Part shown: in pieces, positions 1 to 8,287 of the stretch
How positions within the stretch are numbered: the first letter of the stretch is position 1
How the letters are laid out: every line of letters starts with the position of its first letter
Assembly: GCF_029945925.1 (NCBI RefSeq)
Contig: NZ_JAQSDN010000008.1
Location: 1 to 64,000 of the forward strand
DNA from: Polaromonas sp.
GTDB taxonomy: Bacteria > Pseudomonadota > Gammaproteobacteria > Burkholderiales > Burkholderiaceae_C
Direction: 5' to 3'
Length of the DNA stretch: 64,000 nucleotides
Notes under the pieces: generated by a model
What the model saw: the letters and a program-made list of their open reading frames with translations, nothing else
Told to the model about the DNA's origin: nothing
Database searches by the model: none
Program-made: the position numbers and the translations under genes

Positions 1-323
1 TGTTTATTGGGGTGGCGTGGCGGGTGCCCGCCACCAGCCTCGGCGGCTTGGCGGCCGCGCGGACGCCAGGCGGCAACGACGCTGCATGGGTCGACGACCG
101 CCCCGGCGCTGAACCGAAGCGTTCGCCGCTCGCGAGTGCGGCCGGCGGAGCGATGCTGATGTTCGGCGCCCGCATGGCCGACGGCTGCACCAGTGGACAT
201 GGGCTGTCAGGCACCGCGCAGGGTGCGGGGTCGAGCTGGTTGTTCACGCCACTGATGTTCGGGGTCGGATCGGTGCTGGCGCGGCTTGCACGCAGCGCAA
301 GGCGCCAGGGCGGGGAGGTCTGA
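1..323 (+). CDS. YeeE/YedE family transporter, first half-size protein (5' end outside window)
   Basis: The frame is open from the window edge, so the true start lies upstream; the GTG at 12 is internal to the open frame and probably not the start. The visible part ends in a hydrophobic segment holding GARMADGCTSGHGLSG, the cysteine-containing signature of the YeeE/YedE (DUF395, sulfur transport) family. Members of this family move thiosulfate or related sulfur compounds across the inner membrane. The stop TGA overlaps the ATG of the next gene (TGATG at 321-325), which points to translational coupling. Half-size YeeE/YedE proteins often occur as adjacent pairs that together equal one full-length transporter. 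The family call is firm; the substrate is inferred. Confidence 0.8.
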   Translation, partial: FIGVAWRVPATSLGGLAAARTPGGNDAAWVDDRPGAEPKRSPLASAAGGAMLMFGARMADGCTSGHGLSGTAQGAGSSWLFTPLMFGVGSVLARLARSARRQGGEV

Positions 324-862
324 TGGCCGAGATGAACGAGAGCACGCGTAACGCGCTTGGCCTGGCGACCGGCATCATATTCGGCGCGCTGCTGCAGCGC
401 GGCGGGCTGGCAGATTCGCGGACGATTGTTGGCCAGTTGACCGGCGACGATGCACGCGTCGCGAAGACGATGGGCACGGCCGTCGCGGTCGGCGCGCTTG
501 GCCACCGCTGGCTGCACCGGCGCGGGCTGACGACCCACGAGCCGAAGCCGATGAACCCGGTGGGCCTCGTCGGCGGCGCGGTTCTGTTCGGGGCCGGGAT
601 GGCGCTGTCCGGCTACTGCCCGGGCACAGCGGCAGCGGCCGCGGGCAGCGGGCGCCGGGAAGGGGTGTGGGCAATGGCCGGCATGCTGGCCGCGGCTACA
701 GTTTTCGTCGCCACCTATCCCCGACTGGAGAAGGCGCTCGAGGCCGGGACCCTCGGGCGGGTGACACTGGCGGGTGTGACCTCCGCACGGACCGTTACGC
801 CACTGCTGGACGTTGTTGTTCGCCCCCGCGCAGCTGACGTCCCTGTCAACCCGGTTTCTTGA
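323..862 (+). CDS. YeeE/YedE family transporter, second half-size protein
   Basis: This 179-residue membrane protein starts on an ATG that shares one base with the stop of the previous gene. It has the second family signature, FGAGMALSGYCPGTAAAA, around residues 94-111, with the conserved cysteine in a glycine-rich hydrophobic stretch. It looks like the C-terminal half of a two-gene YeeE/YedE transporter for a sulfur compound such as thiosulfate. Pairs like this are often found beside sulfurtransferase, rhodanese or MBL-fold dioxygenase genes, but those would lie upstream of the window. Downstream there is only decayed sequence. A full-length, single-gene relative lies at 23784-24899. The family is clear; the substrate is inferred. 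Confidence 0.82.
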   Translation: MAEMNESTRNALGLATGIIFGALLQRGGLADSRTIVGQLTGDDARVAKTMGTAVAVGALGHRWLHRRGLTTHEPKPMNPVGLVGGAVLFGAGMALSGYCPGTAAAAAGSGRREGVWAMAGMLAAATVFVATYPRLEKALEAGTLGRVTLAGVTSARTVTPLLDVVVRPRAADVPVNPVS

Positions 863-870
863 CGCGTGGT

Positions 871-985
871 CCATCGAGCGCTGGTACCCGCGGCCAGCGG
901 CTCGGCCACACTGAACTGGTCCATGTCGCGCGTGTCGTCGTGGTCAATCGAGAACCAGGTCAAGTGCCGCAGGTTGCAGTTTTTA
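871..985 (-). pseudogene. remnant of an RNB-domain (RNase II/R-like) exoribonuclease
   Basis: The minus strand encodes LRHLTWFSIDHDDTRDMDQF followed by SVAEPLAAGT. This resembles the start of the RNB catalytic domain, usually W-x-SIDNDDSxDLDQ-x-TVAE, where the aspartates bind metal. Similarity fades on both sides: upstream residues look random and downstream the text breaks into unrelated sequence before the expected RNB body of several hundred residues. I read it as a short fossil of a larger gene. One Asn of the usual motif is His here. I recognised it from the motif alone. Confidence 0.55.
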
Positions 986-1306
986 TGAACTGCGCTACAT
1001 CGCGCATGGAGTTGCCACGGCATCGTCGGGCCGTTCTCCAGGGTATCGCGCCCGAGCATGTTGAGTTGTCCTGAGGTCCAACCCGAGTTTCCATCGAATT
1101 TTGACCCACACAAGCCAGGTAGACAGTTTCCACGGCGCAGTATCGCGCTTGCCGAAGCTGCCCCGCCTTGGGTACTTGGCTCTCTCTCGTGATTCGCGAG
1201 TGTTTCATCTGTGTTGCGAGTCAGGCCAGCAGGCTTAGAAATCCCAGGGACGGACACCTGAGCTCGCAGTGCCCGCCGTCTGATGCCATGAATGTCGCCT
1301 CATCTA
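986..1306. other. no gene seen
   Basis: About 320 bases between the RNB remnant and the transposase remnant. Short open frames exist on both strands, but none carries a recognisable motif, a convincing ribosome binding site or continuity with a neighbour. The stretch is somewhat less GC-rich than the surrounding housekeeping genes, in keeping with decayed or transferred DNA. Confidence 0.5.
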
Positions 1307-1723
1307 TTATTCCCGATTTCCCCCGGCTTCAGGGTAAGCAGGGCAATGCCTACCATAGCCCTCAAGCAAATGCGGCTTGATGCCGTGCTTGGTCCAAATG
1401 CGGGCCACCGTCATGTGCGAGATGTCACCACCCAACTCGGCAGCCAGTTTGCGCGAGGACCAATGTGTGGAGCCGTCAGCAGGTTTGTGTTTGGTGGTGC
1501 GCGCCAGCACCCGAGCTTCCAGGCGATCTGTCACTTTGTACGGCTCACGCCCGGCGTGGCGAGCAAACAGGCCCGCCAAGCGGTCACTGGCGAAGCGTTT
1601 GCTCCACCGGTCAATGTAGCTGTCGCTGCAGTCCAGCTTGACGCGAATCTCAGCCCAGGTAAGGCCATCGGCCTGTAACAGATAAAAGAGAGTCTGCTTT
1701 TGCCTGAGTAGACCGCTTCCGAT
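1307..1723 (-). pseudogene. truncated IS630-family transposase
   Basis: An open stretch of 139 codons without a proper start reads through QTLFYLLQADGLTWAEIRVK, a helix-turn-helix with IDRWSKRF, and then a region ending in KLAAELGG...MTVARIWTKHGIKPH. This is the N-terminal DNA-binding half of IS630-type transposases. An in-frame TGA precedes it at 1724-1726. After the HGIKPH motif the sequence departs from the family and stops, so the DDE catalytic half is absent. No terminal inverted repeats or TA duplication were seen. It is a dead insertion-sequence fragment in the decayed region between the YeeE/YedE pair and the FIST gene. Confidence 0.75.
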
Positions 1724-1944
1724 TCAATCGTTACAGTCCACTAGGTTGGCAAGCGACCGTCATTGAACGAGTCGCCGCTTTCGTTCGTGAAGTGGGGCTG
1801 GCGCGGTGGGAGGGGTTTGCCATGCACTCCGCGTTTCGAAACGCATGCGTGCGTAGGACCGCGCCGACTCTGCAATCGGGCCCGTCTTACGCCGTGCCGG
1901 GGACGCCCCGGGCATACTGACGACCTCAACCTCATCTGTGCGCC

Positions 1945-3117
1945 ATGCCCAAAACCCAGACCCACATTGCCCTGACCGAAACCGCACATAGCGCCACGGC
2001 GGGCGCGGAACTTGGACAAGCCATTCGCGCCGCATTTAACGGCGCGCCTGCCGATGCAGTGATCGTATTTGCCTCGGCACAGCACGACTACGATGCGCTT
2101 CTTCAGGGGCTTGCGAACGAAGCCGGAACACATTTGATCGCGGGTTCTTCGTCGGCCGGGGAATTCACTCATAGCGGCCGGGGCGAGGGCCAAGTGTCTG
2201 CGTTGGGCATCCGCAATTCGGACATGAAATTCGCCGTCGGCTTGGGCCAGGGCGTGAGCGAAAACGCACAAACAGCGGCGCACCAGTTGTTGGAAGGATT
2301 TCGCGGTATTGGTTCGTCCGGCCCTAACCATCACAGTGCTCTGGTGATGACGGATGCGCTGGCGGGCCACGCGGATGCACTCGTCGAAGAACTTACGCTT
2401 CGAACCCAGGGCGATTACCGATTTTTTGGCGGCGGAGCGGGTGACGATGGCCAGTTTCACGCCACCCACGTATTCGCCGGAACCCGGTCGTACAACAATG
2501 CTGTTTCGGCGCTAGAGATATTGTCTACAAAGCCCATTGGAATCGGTGTGTCGCATGGATGGGAGCCCGCCAGCGACGGCATGCGGGTCACGGAGGCGCA
2601 GGGAACGCGCTTGATCGGCCTGAACGGGGGCCCCGCACTCGAAGCGATCCGGGAATACGCTCGCAACACGGGTCAGGAATTGGACACCTCCGACCCACTC
2701 CCCTTTTTCCTCCACAATGTCCTGGGAATCCGCTCAGCCGAAGGCTATCGGTTGCGCGTGCCACTGTCCATTGGCGAGAACGGCTCGATTCATTGCGCGG
2801 CCGCTGTACCTGAGGGCTCCGTTGTGCACATCATGAAAACGGATGCCCAGTCGGCCGTGCGAGCTGCACAGCAGGCCACTGAAGCTGCCCTGCGTGCGCT
2901 CGCGGGAAATAAACCAGCGGCGGCTCTCGTTTTTGACTGTGTGGCGACGCGCTTGCGCCTCGGACGGGCATTTGAGAACGAATTGCAGGCGTGTGCAAAG
3001 CTGCTGGAGCCTGCGGGTTTCGTAGGGTGCAATACCTATGGGCAGATCGCGCGGGCCGAAGGGCAATTCGGCGGCTTTCACAACTGCACGGCGGTTGTCT
3101 GCGTGCTGCCCGAGTGA
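1945..3117 (+). CDS. FIST domain protein (FIST_N plus FIST_C)
   Basis: This 390-residue soluble protein has no signal peptide or membrane segment. The N-terminal part (about 30-220) contains VIVFASAQHDYDALL, AGSSSAGEF and a glycine-rich FFGGGAGDDG motif of the FIST_N sensory domain. The C-terminal part (about 225-375) has the FIST_C pattern ending in FVGCNTYGQIA...FHNCTAVVCVL. FIST domains are proposed to sense small ligands such as amino acids and to feed signal-transduction proteins. A hybrid histidine kinase starts only 5 bases after its stop, so the two almost certainly form one signalling unit, with FIST as the input. The ATG at 1945 has no strong Shine-Dalgarno sequence. The domain call is firm; the ligand is unknown. 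Confidence 0.85.
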   Translation: MPKTQTHIALTETAHSATAGAELGQAIRAAFNGAPADAVIVFASAQHDYDALLQGLANEAGTHLIAGSSSAGEFTHSGRGEGQVSALGIRNSDMKFAVGLGQGVSENAQTAAHQLLEGFRGIGSSGPNHHSALVMTDALAGHADALVEELTLRTQGDYRFFGGGAGDDGQFHATHVFAGTRSYNNAVSALEILSTKPIGIGVSHGWEPASDGMRVTEAQGTRLIGLNGGPALEAIREYARNTGQELDTSDPLPFFLHNVLGIRSAEGYRLRVPLSIGENGSIHCAAAVPEGSVVHIMKTDAQSAVRAAQQATEAALRALAGNKPAAALVFDCVATRLRLGRAFENELQACAKLLEPAGFVGCNTYGQIARAEGQFGGFHNCTAVVCVLPE

Positions 3118-3122
3118 CGCCG

Positions 3123-4727
3123 ATGCCGCATTCGCCGCGGCCGTTGATAGACGCGTTAGCCAGCGAAACCGGACGTGAGCAAGCCGCGCAGGCGCTCGCC
3201 AACGTGATTGGCGCGAAACACTTGCTTCTTCTCGTGAAGGACCCGGAACTGGGCGTTCTCCTGCCCGCGCCGGGAATGCGCAAAACGCATGTCGCGGGAC
3301 CCTCCTGGCGGACCTTTCTCCAGCGCTGCCTGCAAGAGGTTCGACTGGAGGGAAGCGTCGAACTCGAAGGCCGTGACTGGCATGCGAATGCGTGCGTCGA
3401 AAGCGACTGCGCGTTCGTGCTTTTATGCGACACCCCCTCCCCATTTCCGCATGACCTGCTCGAGAGTTTGCCGCTTCTTGCAGCAGTTCTGTGCGCGCAG
3501 CAAGCTTTAGGAATCGGCAACGCCACTGCGGCTGACGCGCGAGACGCTGCGGCGCGCGCGCACCAACTCGCAACGGCACTCGATACGGCGCGAGCCTCAG
3601 CGGCGGAGCTGAATCGGCAACTGCGGCTGGAGCACCAGCAAAAGGACGAATTCCTTGCCATGCTCGCCCACGAGCTGCGTAACCCGCTTGCCCCCATCGT
3701 CACCGCCATCGAAGTGCTCAAGCGGACGGGAGCGCAAGACGCGGATTGCCGTGATCGCCAGCTGGCGGTGATGGGCCGGCAGATGCAGCAGGTGACACAT
3801 CTTGTGGATGACCTACTGGACATCTCGCGAGTGAGCCGCGGCCTGATCGAGTTGCGTCACGAGGTCCTGTCGATTCAGGAGGTGGTCGCCGCGGCGGTAG
3901 AGGCCAGCCGACCGCTCATCGACAGCCGGCGACACAACTTTCGGTTGGCTTGTGCTGTAGGGGACCTGCATGTGAGTGGCGATCGCGTACGGCTGACCCA
4001 AGTGTTTTCGAATCTCCTGAACAACGCCGCGAAGTACACGGATCCCGGTGGAGATATCGTTGTACATGTGGATGGCACGGCTGGTAATGTCGAAGTGCGC
4101 GTGTGCGACAACGGGCTGGGTATTCCGCCGGAGATGTTGAAGGCGGTCTTCGTCCTGTTTACGCAAGTGCCCGGGTCTCTTGACCGGGCGCCGGGTGGAC
4201 TCGGTATCGGCCTCACGCTCGTCAGGACGCTGATTGAACTGCACGGAGGCCGTGTGGAGGCGCGCAGTGAAGGTGTGGGTCGCGGCAGCGCGTTTGTTGT
4301 GGCGCTGCCCCTTGTTGAGGGTGAGCGGCCCGCAGCGGTGGGCAATGAAGCGCCAAGCGGAGCAAGTTCTGTCGCCGAAATTTTGGTTGTAGACGACAAC
4401 GTGGATGCTGCCGAGACGCTGGCGGAAGTCCTGCGTCTGATGGGCGCGCGCGTGAGCGTAGCGTATGACGGGGCGCAGGCGCTGGCGCTGGGTACGCGAG
4501 ACCCGCACCCTGAATTGGTCTTCCTGGACATCGGCCTTCCAGGAATGGATGGCTACGAAACGGCCCGGGAATGGCGCCGGCGCTTCGGCTCGAAAGCCAG
4601 ATTGTTCGCACTCACTGGCTATGGCAGCGCCAACGACCGGCGTCGCAGCGCCCAGGCGGGGTTCGACGGGCACCTCGTGAAACCGGTGACAATTGAGCTT
4701 ATAGAGACGCTGCTCTGTAAAGCATAA
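3123..4727 (+). CDS. hybrid histidine kinase with C-terminal receiver domain
   Basis: The protein has 534 residues. The N-terminal 140 residues look GAF-like (LLLLVKDPELGVLLPAPG). A coiled linker leads into a HisKA domain with EFLAMLAHELRNPLAP, where His183 is the likely phosphoacceptor. The ATP-binding domain shows NLLNNAAKYTDPGG, CDNGLGIPPEM and GGLGIGLTLV. A receiver domain follows (about 415-534): LVVDDNVDAAET, phosphoacceptor Asp469 in FLDIGLPGMDGY, and the late lysine in HLVKP. There are no membrane segments, so it is cytoplasmic. I chose the ATG at 3123, 5 bases after the FIST gene; a GTG at 3114 overlapping the FIST stop is possible. No DNA-binding output is fused, so the phosphate probably goes to a separate regulator. 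Confidence 0.88.
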   Translation: MPHSPRPLIDALASETGREQAAQALANVIGAKHLLLLVKDPELGVLLPAPGMRKTHVAGPSWRTFLQRCLQEVRLEGSVELEGRDWHANACVESDCAFVLLCDTPSPFPHDLLESLPLLAAVLCAQQALGIGNATAADARDAAARAHQLATALDTARASAAELNRQLRLEHQQKDEFLAMLAHELRNPLAPIVTAIEVLKRTGAQDADCRDRQLAVMGRQMQQVTHLVDDLLDISRVSRGLIELRHEVLSIQEVVAAAVEASRPLIDSRRHNFRLACAVGDLHVSGDRVRLTQVFSNLLNNAAKYTDPGGDIVVHVDGTAGNVEVRVCDNGLGIPPEMLKAVFVLFTQVPGSLDRAPGGLGIGLTLVRTLIELHGGRVEARSEGVGRGSAFVVALPLVEGERPAAVGNEAPSGASSVAEILVVDDNVDAAETLAEVLRLMGARVSVAYDGAQALALGTRDPHPELVFLDIGLPGMDGYETAREWRRRFGSKARLFALTGYGSANDRRRSAQAGFDGHLVKPVTIELIETLLCKA

Positions 4728-4936
4728 ATGTTCTACAGACAATTCCGACATCACTTCAAATCGCGGGTTGTTCAGGAGCGCACCCAGCCACCGTCACTGA
4801 ACTCGCTTGCTGCGAGCCATCTTGTTGTCCGCACCACCCGCCTCAGCGGGCAACGTAACGAGGTTTTGGCATAAGCTGACGTGCAAGCTTGCCGGAGCCT
4901 CGGACAAGTCGACGTCGTAGGGAGCCCGACGCCCTC

Positions 4937-5102
4937 ATGACCACCGCACATAGAGAATTCATTTTGGCCAACTCATCCGCCCCAGACATTTCCTTCCTGC
5001 AGGGCAGGGGAGAGTTGGGCGCGCTGATGCGCGCGCACGACTGGTCGGCCACGCCTGTCGGGATGCCCCACACTTGGCCGGCAAGTCTCAAGGCGCTTGC
5101 AG
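4937..5102 (+). pseudogene. N-terminal fragment of a PAS-type sensor histidine kinase
   Basis: From the ATG at 4937 the plus strand reads about 55 residues, including GELGALMRAHDWSATPVGMP and HTWPASLKALAAAH. I recognise this as the stereotyped opening of many large PAS/GAF sensor kinases (GEMGALIRAHDWSATPLG...WPQSLR). The similarity stops near 5100, where the sequence runs into the reverse-oriented cytosine deaminase remnant, and the frame ends at 5179 without any kinase domain. It is therefore a truncated head of a kinase gene, cut at a recombination junction at about 5090-5105. No function is expected. Confidence 0.6.
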
Positions 5103-5255
5103 CAGCACACAACTCGCATCGCAACCTGACGCGTTGCCGTAGTTTTCGAGGTGCATCACTTTCGCGGCGTTCAGCGTGACGGCGGCAAAACACGGGCGAA
5201 TGCCTTTCTAGCTGGTCATCTGGGCCACATCCAGGCCCATGTGCGCGACTTGTCA
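5088..5255 (-). pseudogene. C-terminal remnant of cytosine deaminase (amidohydrolase)
   Basis: On the minus strand, one frame reads QVAHMGLDVAQMTS, then an in-frame TAG (complement of 5208-5210), then KGIRPCFAAVTLNAAKVMHL and ENYGNASGCDASCVLLQAP before a TGA at 5088-5090. This matches the C-terminal part of cytosine deaminase-type amidohydrolases (HMGLHVAQMT...NPARxxxLEGYGxxxGCDASFVLLQA). The TAG stands where Gln is usual (CAG to TAG), and another stop (TGA) lies in frame at 5253-5255. The metal-binding core is gone. It lies immediately downstream of upp in the same orientation, so upp and codA may once have formed a cytosine-uracil salvage unit. Confidence 0.65.
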
Positions 5256-5278
5256 GCAGGTCAAGCACGGACGATTGG

Positions 5279-5338
5279 TGCTACTAAAGTAATAGCTGGT
5301 TGCGCCCGTGTTTATTGGGCTGGCGGCCTATTTCGTTC
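5279..5338 (+). repeat. 60-bp dispersed element, copy at the 3' end of upp
   Basis: Sixty bases with the layout of the window-wide family: TGCTACTAAAGTAATAGC (hairpin-like head), GCGC at offset 24, GGGCT at offset 39, then GGCCTATTTCG. Copies at 34273-34332, 47936-47995 and 53824-53883 share the same spacing. The upp stop codon (5328-5330 on the complement) lies inside it, so it covers the end of the upp transcript. Confidence 0.75.
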
Positions 5339-5957
5339 CAAAGATGCGGTCACCCGCATCCCCCAGGCCGGGCAGGATGTAGCCGTGTTCGTCGAGCTGG
5401 CGGTCTATGGCCGCGGTGTAGATGTCCACGTCGGGGTGGGCCTTCTGCATGGCGGCAATCCCTTCGGGGCAGGTCAGCAGGCAGACGAACTTGATGGACT
5501 TGGGCTTGAGCTTTTTGAGCCGGGTCACGGCGGCAATGGCGGAGTTGCCGGTGGCCAGCATGGGGTCGACGATCACGATGTCGCGCTCTTCCATTTCCTG
5601 CGGCATCTTGAAGTAGTACTCCACCGGCTCCAGGGTTATCGGGTCGCGGTACAGCCCGACGTGCCCGACGCGGGCGCCCGGCACCACGTTGAGCATGCCC
5701 TCCAGGATGCCGTTGCCGGCACGCAGGATGGACACAAACACCAGCTTCTTGCCGTCGATCATGGTGCCGGTGGTGGTTTCCAGCGGGGTCTCGATTTCGA
5801 CGTCCTGCACCGGCATGTCACGGGTGACTTCATAGGCCATCAGGCTGCTGAGCTCGTTGAGCAGGGTGCGAAAGGTGTTGGTGGAAGCGTCCTTGCGGCG
5901 CATCAGGGTCAGCTTGTGCTGCACCAGCGGGTGGTCGATCAGGTGAACCTTGCTCAT
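5328..5957 (-). CDS. upp: uracil phosphoribosyltransferase
   Basis: Upp converts uracil and PRPP to UMP in pyrimidine salvage; it is a cytoplasmic enzyme. The protein has 209 residues, the usual length. The PRPP-binding loop [15 protein letters not shown] lies at 126-140 with Asp131 and the TGNS turn. [10 protein letters not shown] (79-88) and the C-terminal [11 protein letters not shown], which closes over uracil, are present. The start ATG at 5957 gives the conserved [20 protein letters not shown] opening. A cytosine deaminase remnant follows downstream on the same strand, so uracil supply from cytosine has apparently been lost here. The next gene upstream (HerA-like ATPase, stop at 5991) is on the same strand 33 bases away and may be co-transcribed. 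Confidence 0.97.
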   Translation of the reverse strand: MSKVHLIDHPLVQHKLTLMRRKDASTNTFRTLLNELSSLMAYEVTRDMPVQDVEIETPLETTTGTMIDGKKLVFVSILRAGNGILEGMLNVVPGARVGHVGLYRDPITLEPVEYYFKMPQEMEERDIVIVDPMLATGNSAIAAVTRLKKLKPKSIKFVCLLTCPEGIAAMQKAHPDVDIYTAAIDRQLDEHGYILPGLGDAGDRIFGTK

Positions 5958-5990
5958 AAATATCTTTGCTTTACTGGTTGGTTGAAAGGT

Positions 5991-7472
5991 TCAGCGCTTC
6001 TTGCCGCCGAAGATGGTGCCCAGCGCGCCCCGCAGTACCTGCCGCGCCATCATGCGTGCTTCGGCCTTGAGCACGGACTGCACCATGCCGTCGCGCTGGC
6101 CCCCGCGCGGACCCTTGGAGCCGAACAGCACGTCGCTCAGGCCGCCCATGAAACCGCCGGAAGCTTCGGTGGCCTTGGCGGTTTCGGCCTGCAAGGCTTC
6201 GGTGCGGGCCTTCAATATTTCGTAGGCTGATTCGCTGTCGATGGCTTTTTCATACACGCCTGCCACCAGCGAGCTCTGCAGCAGGGCCTGGCGCTGCTGC
6301 GGCGTGATCGGGCCGATCTGGCTGCCCGGCGGCAGCACATAGGCGCGCTCGGTGACGCTGGGGCGGCCCTTGCTGTCGAGAAAACTCACCAGCGCCTCGC
6401 CGACCGCCAGTTCGGTGATGGCGGTTTCAATGTCCAGGCCGGGCTTTTGCCGCATGGTCTGTGCGGTGGCCTTGACGGCTTTCTGGTCGCGCGGGGTGTA
6501 GGCGCGCAGCGCGTGCTGCACCCGGTTGCCGAGCTGGGCCAACACCGAGTCAGGAATGTCCAGCGGGTTCTGCGTGACGAAATAAACGCCGACGCCCTTG
6601 GAGCGCACCAGGCGCACGACCAGCTCGATGCGGTCGATCAGGACCTTGGGCGCTTCGTCGAACAGCAGATGCGCCTCGTCGAAGAAAAACACCAGCTTTG
6701 GTTTGTCGGGGTCGCCGATCTCGGGCAGCTGCTCGAACAGCTCGGACAGCATCCAGAGCAGAAAGGTCGCGTACAGGCGCGGCGAGTTCATGAGTTTGTC
6801 GGCGGCCAGGATGTTGATGACGCCCTTGCCATCCACGGTCTGCATGAAGTCGCTGATGTTGAGCATGGGCTCGCCGAAGAACTTGTCGCCGCCCTGGGTT
6901 TCGATCTGCATCAGCCCGCGCTGGATGGCGCCCACGCTGGCGGCGCTGATGTTGCCGTACTCGGTGGTGAACTTGCTGGCGTTGTCGCCCACGTGCTGCA
7001 GCATGGCGCGCAGGTCTTTCAGGTTCAGCAGCAGCATGCCCGCGTCGTCGGCGATCTTGAAGACGAGGTTGATCACGCCGGCCTGGGTCTCGTTCAGGCC
7101 GAGCATGCGGCCCAGCAGCAGCGGCCCCATGTCGGACACGGTGGCGCGCACCGGGTGGCCCTGCTCGCCGAACACATCCCACAGCGTGGTGGGGCAGGCC
7201 AGGGGCACGGGCTTGTCGATGCCGCGCTCCTTGAGCACGGCCGCCATTTTTTCGCCGATGTTGCCGGCCTGGCTGATGCCGGCCAGGTCGCCCTTGACGT
7301 CGGCCATGAAGACCGGCACGCCGATTTTCGAGAAATTTTCGGCCAGGGCTTGCAGCGTCACCGTCTTGCCGGTGCCGGTGGCGCCGGTGATCAGGCCATG
7401 GCGGTTGGCCAGCCCGGGAAGCAGCTCACAGTGGGTGGAAGCATTCCTGGCAATCAAAAACGGCTCGGCCAT
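5991..7472 (-). CDS. HerA-like helicase/ATPase of the DUF853 family
   Basis: A 493-residue P-loop ATPase. Walker A is GATGTGKT (30-37) and Walker B is [11 protein letters not shown] at about 259-269; the family tail [13 protein letters not shown] closes the protein. DUF853 proteins belong to the HerA/FtsK superfamily of DNA-pumping motors and are often annotated as helicase HerA-like; E. coli YjgR is a relative. Their cellular role is poorly defined. There is no signal peptide or membrane segment. It is divergent from yebC with 65 bases between starts, and lies upstream of upp on the same strand. The family call is firm; any link to DNA repair is only inferred from superfamily membership. Confidence 0.9.
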   Translation of the reverse strand: MAEPFLIARNASTHCELLPGLANRHGLITGATGTGKTVTLQALAENFSKIGVPVFMADVKGDLAGISQAGNIGEKMAAVLKERGIDKPVPLACPTTLWDVFGEQGHPVRATVSDMGPLLLGRMLGLNETQAGVINLVFKIADDAGMLLLNLKDLRAMLQHVGDNASKFTTEYGNISAASVGAIQRGLMQIETQGGDKFFGEPMLNISDFMQTVDGKGVINILAADKLMNSPRLYATFLLWMLSELFEQLPEIGDPDKPKLVFFFDEAHLLFDEAPKVLIDRIELVVRLVRSKGVGVYFVTQNPLDIPDSVLAQLGNRVQHALRAYTPRDQKAVKATAQTMRQKPGLDIETAITELAVGEALVSFLDSKGRPSVTERAYVLPPGSQIGPITPQQRQALLQSSLVAGVYEKAIDSESAYEILKARTEALQAETAKATEASGGFMGGLSDVLFGSKGPRGGQRDGMVQSVLKAEARMMARQVLRGALGTIFGGKKR

Positions 7473-7537
7473 GGCGGGTCCTGTAGGTGAAAAAGTAAAA
7501 TGCGCTTTGTAGATTAAATCAATTCCAAAGGATTTCC
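7473..7537. promoter_or_regulatory. divergent intergenic region between the HerA-like gene and yebC
   Basis: Sixty-five AT-rich bases separate the two divergent starts, so both promoters must lie in or near it. The yebC side ends in an AAAGGA Shine-Dalgarno (about 7527-7532) five bases before the GTG start. I could not pick a convincing -35/-10 pair. Confidence 0.45.
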
Positions 7538-8263
7538 GTGGCTGGTCACAGTAAATGGGCGAATATTCAGCACCGCAAGGGTCGCCAGGACGAGAAGCGC
7601 CAGCGTATCTGGACCCGTGTCATGCGCGAAATCATGGTTGCGGCTCGCATGGGGGGCGGCGACCTGGGCACCAATCCGCGGCTGCGGCTGGCGGTGGACA
7701 AGGCCAAGGCGGCCAACATGCCCAACGAAAACGTCAAATACGGCATTGCCAAGGCCACCGGCAGCCTGGAAGGCGTGCATTACGAGGAAGTCCGGTATGA
7801 GGGCTACGGCATAGGCGGCGCGGCCATCATCGTGGACTGCATGACCGACAACAAGGTGCGCACCGTGGCCGAGGTGCGCCACGCCTTTTCCAAACACGGC
7901 GGCAACATGGGCACCGAGGGCTCGGTGGCTTTCCAGTTCAAGCATTGCGGCCAGCTGATTTTTGCCCCGGGCAGCGACGAAGACAAGATCATGGAAGTGG
8001 CGCTGGAGGCCGGCGCCGACGACGTGATCACCGACGAGGACGGCGTCATCGAGGTGCTGACGCCCTACACCGCGTTCGAAGCCGTCAAGAACGCCCTTGA
8101 AGCGGCCGGCCTGGTGCACGAAGTGGCCGAAGTGACCATGCGCGCCGACAACACCATCGAGCTCACGGGTGCCGAGGGCCAGAAGATGCAGAAACTGCTG
8201 GACGTGCTGGAAGACCTGGACGACACGCAGGACGTCTTCCACAACGCCGCCATTTCAGAATAA
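7538..8263 (+). CDS. yebC: YebC/PmpR family regulator (TACO1-like)
   Basis: The 241-residue protein opens with [18 protein letters not shown], the invariant YebC start, here from a GTG codon preceded by AAAGGA. The family consists of soluble cytoplasmic proteins described as transcriptional regulators (PmpR) and, more recently, as ribosome-associated factors that help translate difficult motifs. Conserved [14 protein letters not shown] and the acidic, alanine-rich middle domain are present. Length matches the family. It lies 24 bases upstream of purD on the same strand and probably shares its transcript. The family assignment is certain; which of the two proposed functions applies cannot be read from the sequence. 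Confidence 0.95.
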   Translation: MAGHSKWANIQHRKGRQDEKRQRIWTRVMREIMVAARMGGGDLGTNPRLRLAVDKAKAANMPNENVKYGIAKATGSLEGVHYEEVRYEGYGIGGAAIIVDCMTDNKVRTVAEVRHAFSKHGGNMGTEGSVAFQFKHCGQLIFAPGSDEDKIMEVALEAGADDVITDEDGVIEVLTPYTAFEAVKNALEAAGLVHEVAEVTMRADNTIELTGAEGQKMQKLLDVLEDLDDTQDVFHNAAISE

Positions 8264-8287
8264 ACATCAAACCATGAAAGTTTCCGC

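Noticed and set aside
715..1257. A 180-codon minus-strand frame taken as an intact gene
   Set aside because: Only about 30 residues resemble a known family (RNB). The rest overlaps the YeeE/YedE gene antisense and carries no motif, so it is annotated as a remnant only.
1307..1723. Complete IS630 insertion sequence
   Set aside because: The catalytic DDE half, inverted repeats and TA duplication were not found, so only a fragment is claimed.
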